A stretch of DNA of 12,634 nt from Cyanobacteria bacterium HKST-UBA02 (lineage in GTDB: Bacteria > Cyanobacteriota > Vampirovibrionia > Obscuribacterales > Obscuribacteraceae), in assembly GCA_020431945.1 (NCBI GenBank), contig JAGQHH010000204.1, positions 1 to 12,634 of the forward strand, given 5' to 3'. Positions 7,117-12,634 of this stretch are shown piece by piece. Position 1 is the stretch's first letter. Each line of letters starts with the position of its first letter. A program made the position numbers and the translations under genes. Under the pieces are notes generated by a model. It did not search any database. It saw only the letters and a list, made by a program, of their open reading frames with translations, and was not told where the DNA came from.

Positions 7117-9470
7117 GTCCGAATTTCCCCGGGCAGACGCCGTCTCTGAAAATAGAGCACCGCTGCCAGTGCCAGGACGATCATGATCCACGTATCGGCT
7201 TCCGGCGCCACTCCGGTGTTCACAGACACTGCCCGGGGCTCTTTCCCCCTTTCTTTCTCCTCGACATAATCAGTCTTGACGATGGCACTGGACACCGGGC
7301 TCACCAGGCGGTACTTGAAGGCAATCGTACGAGCCCCGGGACACTCCGCCGGCACTCCGTCCGGGAAGCAATTCCCCACCTCTTTCAAGAGCTCGCTATT
7401 TCCATAGAGCCTGGCAATACTGTCTCCTTCCACCACTCTTGCATTCTCAGGCAGGCTCGAGACAGGAGAGCTGCCGCACTGGAAAGTCCCTTGCCGCCAT
7501 GAGCCGAAAAGATTCTTCAGATCTCCTTCGATCCCACCGGTTCTAGCTACTCTCACATATGAGCCGTTCACATAAAGCTGCTCGAGCAATTGCGTGGGAC
7601 CCGGCGCCACCACGAAATCGTAGACCACCGGCTGTCCCTGATAGCGAGCCAGGGCATGCCGGATCGCACTACTGCCGGTTTTGCAGATTGGCTGGGCACC
7701 CCTGATCCAGAGAATTGCCGAGCCTGGCTTGCCGGTCTCGAGAGCTTTCAGAAGGGCAGCGGAGTCGTCCTGACCGCCGGCATATACCACTGATTCACCG
7801 GCGAGATCAGAGGCACTCTCCACCTCTATCTGACCGTCCCGGACGAAGATTATCTTATGAGGGATATCGGCAGGCAGCCTGGCAAGACCGGATGCTATGG
7901 ACCGGGCATGCTCCGCCATGGAGCGGGAGCCATCCACGATCACAGTCAGAGAAGAAGGTCGGGGATGAGACTCCGGGGCTATCTCTTTGCGGATAATCGC
8001 GCCTTCGCCCTGGAACCGGTCGGCAGCATAGACCTCGGTCACCCTCCGGTCCCGACTCACCGAAATCGCCGGCAGGCTCTCCGGAGCGAAGTTGGCAATC
8101 GAAGAGCTCGCAGCACAGGCCGGGCTCATCAGATCGAAGCGGCTGGCCACCGCATTGCCCCCTCCGATATCCACAGAATTCTTGCAACCGGCATCATCGA
8201 AATTCTTCTCGAGCATGACAGGCAAGCTCAGGCTCGCCCGGTCCATGCTCGAGAGAGCCAGGGGAGCCGTGATGGACACCGTCACCCGGGCGGTCTTACC
8301 CGGTCTCACAGGAAAGCATTGAATCAATATCCGGTCGGGACCGCAGGCGCTCACAAGAAGCGGATCCTTTCGTTTGACCACGGACTGGACATAACGGACC
8401 CTGGCTTCCCCTCTTACCATAATCACCGAGCTGCGCTTCACCCCGTCCATCTCGAGAGTGGCGGCCGTGACCACCCCTCCCGGGGGCAACAAGAGCTTGG
8501 CCCGGCCCTCCCGCTCGTAACGCGAGCCGTTATGCAGGTCAATCCTCCAATCCATTTCAGCGGTGGCAGCATCGCCGTCGATCCTGCCCTTAATACCGCT
8601 TGTGGTGGCGCTTAATCCGCGCGCATTCCCGCTCACCACCTCACCGGCGATGTCGGCATCCAGATCGAACTCGTCATCGACAAGATTGTTGACCCCGGCT
8701 ACATCTTCGACAAGACCGGCATGCCTGATCGTAGCCCGCGCGGTCTTTGGAATCGGCACAGTATTGAAAGCATCGCCGGTCACCAGATAATAGATCTCCC
8801 GGGCACGCTCCACCGCAAGAGGATGAGTGCTCTCATAGAGACTGCCGACGATGTCCGTGGCCCGGCCCGAGCGCTCGTAGCAGGCTCTGAGCATCACTTC
8901 GCGGCTGCCAAAACGCCGCAGCCAATCGATGTCCCCATTCCCGAGATTGATGCGGGTAAGAGTCGAGGGCAACTCTATGGCGATCACCATGACGAGGATG
9001 ATCAGATGACCGATATGCTCGAGCTGATGAGGATCGATATAGGTTTTTCCCCGGGCGAGCTCCACTACACGCTTGCCGCTTCCATAGCTAACCGGCAGCG
9101 AGATCAGGGGAGCGAGACCGAAAAGCCCGATCACCGCCAGCGCGAACAACAGGGAGAGTCCCATAAGAGGGAGGAACATCAGGGAATACATGACACCCAC
9201 TCCCAACGCCATGCCGCAGGAGAGCGCCATGAAAGCATAATGCTGAGACATGTCTCGATGCCCGGTGAGCCAGACTAGAAAATTGCTCAGAGGAATGAGA
9301 AGAAAAAGAATCAAGTGGTTGAGAGAAGGGAAAGGATCGAAAAAATGCTGGGCGCAGAAATGACTGCAGAACTCGAAAAGACCTGCCGCAAGCGGGAGCA
9401 ACACTCCCAAGATGAAGACCAGATGCGAGACCGGTCTTCTCTTTGTCTGCCTGGAATTCGAATCAATCAT
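7113..9470 (-). CDS. Polytopic VIT/VWA-like protein with PEP-CTERM-like sorting tail
   Basis: This is a 785-aa membrane protein. Five hydrophobic segments occupy about 16-32, 51-69, 79-99, 102-126 and 154-170. A large domain of about 590 residues follows. Residues 310-400 match a VIT (inter-alpha-trypsin inhibitor) domain: a repeated Y/V-rich strand pattern, VRGEARVRYVQSVV at 352-365 and FPVRPGKTARVTV at 386-398. Residues 506-620 resemble a von Willebrand A domain with a DxSxS metal-site motif, DGSRS, at 513-517, and a GGQDDSAALLKAL segment at 565-577. The C-terminus has the exosortase-target pattern: APEADTW at 755-761, a hydrophobic helix and RRR at 776-778. A basic N-terminus, five helices and a basic C-terminus predict the big domain outside and both ends inside. 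It resembles the PEP-CTERM integral membrane family described beside exosortases (TIGR02921 type, recalled, not searched). The ATG overlaps the SPFH stop by 8 nt. Confidence 0.9.
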   Translation of the reverse strand: MIDSNSRQTKRRPVSHLVFILGVLLPLAAGLFEFCSHFCAQHFFDPFPSLNHLILFLLIPLSNFLVWLTGHRDMSQHYAFMALSCGMALGVGVMYSLMFLPLMGLSLLFALAVIGLFGLAPLISLPVSYGSGKRVVELARGKTYIDPHQLEHIGHLIILVMVIAIELPSTLTRINLGNGDIDWLRRFGSREVMLRACYERSGRATDIVGSLYESTHPLAVERAREIYYLVTGDAFNTVPIPKTARATIRHAGLVEDVAGVNNLVDDEFDLDADIAGEVVSGNARGLSATTSGIKGRIDGDAATAEMDWRIDLHNGSRYEREGRAKLLLPPGGVVTAATLEMDGVKRSSVIMVRGEARVRYVQSVVKRKDPLLVSACGPDRILIQCFPVRPGKTARVTVSITAPLALSSMDRASLSLPVMLEKNFDDAGCKNSVDIGGGNAVASRFDLMSPACAASSSIANFAPESLPAISVSRDRRVTEVYAADRFQGEGAIIRKEIAPESHPRPSSLTVIVDGSRSMAEHARSIASGLARLPADIPHKIIFVRDGQIEVESASDLAGESVVYAGGQDDSAALLKALETGKPGSAILWIRGAQPICKTGSSAIRHALARYQGQPVVYDFVVAPGPTQLLEQLYVNGSYVRVARTGGIEGDLKNLFGSWRQGTFQCGSSPVSSLPENARVVEGDSIARLYGNSELLKEVGNCFPDGVPAECPGARTIAFKYRLVSPVSSAIVKTDYVEEKERGKEPRAVSVNTGVAPEADTWIMIVLALAAVLYFQRRRLPGEIRT
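7116..7208 (-). other. PEP-CTERM-like sorting signal of the VIT/VWA protein
   Basis: Residues 755-785 hold an APEADTW motif in place of the canonical VPEP, then a single hydrophobic helix of about 14 residues (WIMIVLALAAVLYF) and an Arg-rich end (QRRRLPGEIRT). This motif-helix-arginine order is the defining layout of exosortase substrates. Cleavage would be expected at or near the Pro-Glu motif by analogy with the family. Confidence 0.78.
7126..7130 (-). promoter_or_regulatory. Ribosome binding site supporting the GTG start of the exosortase
   Basis: GGGGA on the minus strand lies 9 nt before the GTG at 7116 and 18 nt before the ATG at 7107. The spacing favours the GTG, whose first bases overlap the stop of the upstream gene. 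Confidence 0.45.
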
Positions 9471-9966
9471 CTTGTTGTCCGGCTCTCACCGATAAGTCCA
9501 GTCCCTTGATCTTCACGCCCCAGTAGTCCGTGTGCCTGGCCATCTCAGTCTTGAGCGAAGCGCCGAGAGAGCAGGAATCACCGGAAAGCTTCCTGGAATC
9601 GAGCTGGCTCAAGCTGGCGGGAAGAGCTGCGGTCACGGCAGTAAGGGCGTGATCCAGGGGGCTCTCCGCGCGGCTCACGGCCTTGACCGGGTCCCTCACC
9701 TGCAAACGCAGGGTGCAGGTCACGGTGAGAGGCACACCGTCCCTGGTGACTGCCGCCACCTCACCGGTCTCGAGAATCTTCTCCCTTGCATCGATCAATA
9801 AAGAGTGATCGACGAAAGGAATGATGTATTGCAGTCCCTGTCCCCGGGCACCGATGATCCGTCCGAAGCGAAAGACCACGAGCCGATCATGCTCTTTCAC
9901 CATCTTCACACCGGACATGACGATCATGACACCGAGAACGAGGATGCCGCCGACAATTTCGACCAC
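9463..9966 (-). CDS. Short SPFH/band-7 (stomatin-like) membrane protein
   Basis: This 167-aa protein has one N-terminal hydrophobic anchor (residues 3-20) and then a band-7 domain. Family features are visible: EHDRLVVFRFGRIIG at 25-39, GLQYIIPFVD at 44-53, the strand-pair motif DGVPLTVTCTLRLQV at 76-90 followed by RDPVKAV, and WGVKIKGLDL at 149-158. SPFH proteins form membrane scaffolds or microdomain belts and often help proteases or membrane enzymes. The usual length is 250 aa or more with a C-terminal coiled coil. Here the protein stops just after the band-7 core, and the central 'VR..VG...LD' region is poorly conserved (VTAALPASLSQLD). The GTG start has GGAGAG 5 nt upstream. It heads an operon with the VIT/VWA and exosortase genes, so it may organise their membrane environment; that role is inferred. 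Confidence 0.87.
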   Translation of the reverse strand: MVEIVGGILVLGVMIVMSGVKMVKEHDRLVVFRFGRIIGARGQGLQYIIPFVDHSLLIDAREKILETGEVAAVTRDGVPLTVTCTLRLQVRDPVKAVSRAESPLDHALTAVTAALPASLSQLDSRKLSGDSCSLGASLKTEMARHTDYWGVKIKGLDLSVRAGQQDD

Positions 9967-9971
9967 ACGAA

Positions 9972-9977
9972 CTCTCC
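9972..9977 (-). promoter_or_regulatory. Ribosome binding site of the SPFH gene
   Basis: GGAGAG on the minus strand, 5 nt before the GTG at 9966. It is the best ribosome site on the minus strand and supports the GTG as the operon's first start codon. Confidence 0.65.
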
Positions 9978-10006
9978 GATTAATGACCCGATTAAGCGCT
10001 CATTCC

Positions 10007-10036
10007 ATATTAAAACAGCACCATCCAATCAGTAAA
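10007..10036 (-). promoter_or_regulatory. Putative sigma-70-type promoter of the SPFH-VIT-exosortase operon
   Basis: On the minus strand a -35-like TTTACT (10031-10036, 4 of 6 consensus bases) and a -10 TAATAT (10007-10012, 5 of 6) are separated by 18 nt. Transcription would start near 10000, giving an untranslated leader of about 35 nt that contains the GGAGAG site. This fits the position, in a relatively AT-rich gap between two minus-strand genes. It was found by eye and is untested. Confidence 0.42.
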
Positions 10037-10092
10037 GTCGCGGAGCCACAGCCGGGCACCCGCAATATGACTAGCTTTACAGTGATTTTTCA

Positions 10093-10112
10093 CATTCCTC
10101 TTACAAGGAATG
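10093..10112. repeat. Short inverted repeat between glgX and the SPFH gene
   Basis: CATTCC and GGAATG form a perfect 6-bp inverted repeat around an 8-nt spacer. In the minus-strand direction it lies downstream of glgX but is not followed by a T-run, so it is not a standard intrinsic terminator. It sits about 57 bp upstream of the proposed -35 box and could be an operator or a chance repeat. Confidence 0.3.
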
Positions 10113-10160
10113 AAACGGAATCGAAAGAATCTTGAACTGGCCTTAACAGAAGGATTGGTA

Positions 10161-12341
10161 TCAAGTGAGTTGGGTAAAAGGCAGATTCTCGTCTTTGTCT
10201 GCGAGCTCGAAAACCGTCAGGCTCCTGGGACAGACCAGGAATTTCGTTTTCAGCTCCCAGCAGCTCGGGGAGTAGCGACCGCTGGTCTCGAGAATGAGCT
10301 TCCAGGACTTGGTGGGTTGAATGATCCTTGCATAGGCTTCGCCGGGATTGGGAGGCAGGGTAATCTCCACCTCCTCCCAGTGCGGGTTGCAGACGATCAG
10401 AAGATTGCTGCCGGTTACCAGGCTGCCTTCCTCGTCGATCTCATCGATCTCTTTGCCGTTGAAGATCACTCCGAAGTGATGGCGATTGGGCTTGGTCCAG
10501 TCCTTGCTCGTCATCTCGGTGGCGTCCTCATTGAGCCAGATGACGTCGACCATGCCCGGATCGATCCCGTCGGTTTTTCCTTTGAAGAACTTTCGTCTCT
10601 GCAGAACCGGCTGGCTGTGCCTGATTTTCGCGAGTTGTTTGCAGAATTCCAGGAACTCCCGGTCGCCATCGCTGAGCTTCCAGTTGGTCCAGCTCAACTC
10701 GCTGTCCTGGCAGTAAGCATTGTTATTGCCGTTCTGAGTCCTGCCCAGCTCGTCGCCGCCGCTTATCATGGGCACACCCAGAGAAAGCATGAGGGTGGCC
10801 ATGAGATTCTTGCGTTGCTGTTGTCTGAGAGCGAGAACCTCCCGGTCGGTGGTCGGTCCTTCCACGCCGCAGTTCCAGCTGTCGTTGTGGCTCTCCCCGT
10901 CCCGGTTGTTCTCGAGATTGGCCATATTGTGCTTTTCGTTATAGCTGACCAGATCCTTGAGAGTGAACCCGTCATGGCAGGTGACGAAATTGATGCTGGC
11001 GTGCGGGCTTCTGCCGCTGTGCTCGTAGAGATCGCTGCTGCCGGTGAGACGCGTGGCCATCTCGCCTATCTGGCCTGAATCGCCTTTCCAGAATCGTCTT
11101 ACCGTATCCCGGAATTTACCGTTCCACTCGGTCCACAATACCGGGAAATTACCGACCTGATAGCCACCCTCTCCGAGATCCCAGGGCTCGGCGATGAGCT
11201 TCACCCGGGAAATCACCGGGTCTTGCTGGATGACGTCGAAGAATGCCGAGAGCTTGTCGACATCGAAGAGTTCGCGGGCCAGAGCGCTTGCCAGATCGAA
11301 ACGGAAGCCGTCCACATGCATCTCGCTGACCCAATACCGCAGGCTATCCATAATCAGCTGCAGGACATTCGGATGCAACATATTGAGAGTATTGCCGCAG
11401 CCTGTGTAGTCGACATAATAGCGCCGGTCCTTGGGATCGGTGCGGTAATAGCAGAGATTATCGATGCCCCGGAAGGAGAGAGTCGGGCCCAGGTGATTGC
11501 CCTCGGCGGTGTGGTTGTAGACCACGTCCAGGATCACCTCGATACCGGCCGCGTGCAGAGAGCGCACCATGGTCTTGAACTCCTGCACCGCATTCAGTGC
11601 GGTGCTGCCGCTGAAGAAACGGTTGTCCGGCGCGAAATAGGAAAGGGTGTTATAGCCCCAGTAATTGGTGAGACCGGATTGGGTGAGATTGCGATCCGGG
11701 ATACTGTGGTGGACAGGCATGAGCTCGATGGCGGTGACGCCCAGAGACTGCAGGTGCCGGATAATCGGCTCCGAGGCAAGGGCCATATAAGTCCCTCGGA
11801 TATCCTCGGGAACATCGGGGTGCCGCATGGTCAGCCCTTTCAACTGGGCCTCGTAAATCACTGTCTTGTGCCAGGGCGTATCCGGAGCCCTGTCGTCGCC
11901 CCAGTTGAAAGAATCGTCGACCACCACCGCCAGCGGTGCGAAGGGCGCGTTGTCCCGCTTGTCGAAGCTCAGATCCTCGCGCTTGTTGCCGATCTGATAG
12001 CCGTAGAGACTGTCGTTCCACACCAGCCTGCGGGCGATCAGCTTGGAATAGGGATCGACCACGATCTTGTTCGGATTGAAGCGGTGTCCCGTCTCCGGGT
12101 CATAAGGCCCGTATACGCGGTAGCCGTAGACCTGCCCCGGGTGTACGTCTTTCATATAGACGTGCCAGACCTGGTTATTATATTCGGGCAAGACAATACG
12201 TGCCGACTCTCTCTTTCGACTGGGTGAGTCGAAAAAGCAGAGCTCCACTTTGGTGGCATTCTCGGAGAAAAGGGCGAAGTTTACACCCATTCCGTCCCAG
12301 GTAGCACCAAGAGGATAAGGCTTACCGGGTAGGACACGCAT
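10161..12341 (-). CDS. glgX: Glycogen debranching enzyme, isoamylase type
   Basis: This 726-aa GH13 enzyme hydrolyses alpha-1,6 branches of glycogen in the cytoplasm. Residues 1-95 form a CBM48-like N-terminal domain ([38 protein letters not shown]). The catalytic barrel carries [10 protein letters not shown] at 272-281, the nucleophile Asp349 in DGFRFDLAS, the acid/base Glu385 in IAEPWDLG and the transition-state stabiliser Asp457 in [10 protein letters not shown]. All three catalytic acids are present. The NNNAYCQD block typical of GlgX/TreX follows at about residue 552, and a C-terminal beta-sandwich completes the usual length. The ATG lies 2 nt after the stop of the upstream DUF4412/LolA-like gene with no strong ribosome site, suggesting coupled translation. 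A TreX-like debranching enzyme for trehalose synthesis is the main alternative; no treY or treZ gene is in view. Confidence 0.95.
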   Translation of the reverse strand: MRVLPGKPYPLGATWDGMGVNFALFSENATKVELCFFDSPSRKRESARIVLPEYNNQVWHVYMKDVHPGQVYGYRVYGPYDPETGHRFNPNKIVVDPYSKLIARRLVWNDSLYGYQIGNKREDLSFDKRDNAPFAPLAVVVDDSFNWGDDRAPDTPWHKTVIYEAQLKGLTMRHPDVPEDIRGTYMALASEPIIRHLQSLGVTAIELMPVHHSIPDRNLTQSGLTNYWGYNTLSYFAPDNRFFSGSTALNAVQEFKTMVRSLHAAGIEVILDVVYNHTAEGNHLGPTLSFRGIDNLCYYRTDPKDRRYYVDYTGCGNTLNMLHPNVLQLIMDSLRYWVSEMHVDGFRFDLASALARELFDVDKLSAFFDVIQQDPVISRVKLIAEPWDLGEGGYQVGNFPVLWTEWNGKFRDTVRRFWKGDSGQIGEMATRLTGSSDLYEHSGRSPHASINFVTCHDGFTLKDLVSYNEKHNMANLENNRDGESHNDSWNCGVEGPTTDREVLALRQQQRKNLMATLMLSLGVPMISGGDELGRTQNGNNNAYCQDSELSWTNWKLSDGDREFLEFCKQLAKIRHSQPVLQRRKFFKGKTDGIDPGMVDVIWLNEDATEMTSKDWTKPNRHHFGVIFNGKEIDEIDEEGSLVTGSNLLIVCNPHWEEVEITLPPNPGEAYARIIQPTKSWKLILETSGRYSPSCWELKTKFLVCPRSLTVFELADKDENLPFTQLT

Positions 12342-12343
12342 GC

Positions 12344-12634
12344 TCAGCCGCCCGCAGACATCACCTTATAGCCCGGCGGAATCGAGAATGCACTGGCCGG
12401 CGGTGCCGCAGGCGAGAATTCTTTCATGAGCATGGATACGGTGCCCTGGGGTGTTTTCTGGATAGAGCTCACCACGCAGCCCACCGATTCGTCGACCCAA
12501 ACAGTAGACTCGGAGCCGGACATGGAATATTGCCAGCCTTTGCATTTGCGCCCGGCTATCTCCTTGACACCGAGACTCTTGGCGTTGTGCTTCTTGGCGC
12601 TGGCCTCATCGGTGATCTGCCCCTGATTCTCGCC
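12344..12634 (-). CDS. DUF4412/LolA-like exported protein, C-terminal part
   Basis: A minus-strand frame is open from the window edge to a TGA at 12344-12346, giving 96 C-terminal residues; the start lies beyond the window. The visible part has the beta-rich layout of DUF4412/LolA-like proteins. It runs LGVKEIAGRKCKGWQYSM, then STVWVDESVGCVV, then a strand with MLMKEF, and ends FSIPPGYKVMSAGG, matching the family's usual 'lF.iP.GYk.m' finish. Such proteins are normally secreted, adopt the open-barrel fold of lipoprotein carriers and mostly lack a known function. Two cysteines (in GRKCKGW and VGCVV) might form a disulfide. The stop is 2 nt before glgX, so the two genes are very likely co-transcribed. 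An unrelated beta-rich periplasmic protein remains possible. Confidence 0.6.
   Translation of the reverse strand, partial: GENQGQITDEASAKKHNAKSLGVKEIAGRKCKGWQYSMSGSESTVWVDESVGCVVSSIQKTPQGTVSMLMKEFSPAAPPASAFSIPPGYKVMSAGG

Noticed and set aside
7857..8615. 252-aa plus-strand open frame inside the VIT/VWA gene
   Set aside because: Its translation is Arg/His/Pro-rich with no domain pattern. The opposite strand encodes the VIT and VWA motifs.
10093..10112. Inverted repeat as an intrinsic terminator of glgX
   Set aside because: In the minus direction it is followed by TGAAAAATC and not a T-run, and its stem is only 6 bp. It is kept as a repeat of unknown role.
11223..12227. 334-aa plus-strand open frame, and a similar 322-aa one at 10110-11078
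   Set aside because: Both are antisense to glgX, whose catalytic motifs are all intact. The antisense proteins show no recognisable domain.

Overview
The window is a gene-dense bacterial chromosomal segment. GC content looks to be in the high fifties, judged by eye and not counted. The host is probably a diderm bacterium, because the window encodes an exosortase with a PEP-CTERM-like target and a LolA/DUF4412-like protein. I cannot name the taxon. Single-target exosortase/VIT-protein pairs and TPR- and PATAN-like proteins fit a cyanobacterial or melainabacterial relative among other options, but this is weak inference. I see no tRNA, rRNA, CRISPR array, insertion sequence or phage gene. No stretch of 300 bases or more lacks a gene.

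Left half (plus strand, 2-5765). The 3' end of a TPR protein is followed after 14 nt by a 694-aa fusion. The fusion joins a type II NADH dehydrogenase-like flavoprotein, a cyclic-nucleotide-binding domain and a CBS pair. After a 191-bp gap with no convincing promoter or terminator comes a tight three-gene cluster: a DUF4870/Tic20-like membrane protein, an unrecognised multi-pass membrane protein, and a 296-aa soluble protein with an S1-like start and PATAN/DUF4388-like halves. A secreted LpqC/feruloyl-esterase-type alpha/beta hydrolase follows 49 nt later. Its 3' end overlaps the exosortase gene tail-to-tail by 56 bp.

Middle (minus strand, transcribed from about 10000 down to 5710). Three coupled genes read in the order SPFH/band-7 protein, then a polytopic VIT/VWA protein ending in a PEP-CTERM-like sorting signal, then an exosortase fused to an EpsI-like domain. 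Their junctions overlap by 8 nt and 4 nt. A plausible promoter (TTTACT-18-TAATAT) and a good ribosome binding site precede the SPFH gene. The likely logic is that the exosortase processes one dedicated neighbour, a membrane-anchored VIT/VWA protein, with the SPFH protein organising the surrounding membrane. This is the best candidate for a little-described system here.

Right end (minus strand, 12634-10161). The C-terminal part of a DUF4412/LolA-like exported protein runs off the window edge. Two nucleotides after its stop begins glgX, an isoamylase-type glycogen debranching enzyme with all three catalytic acids present.
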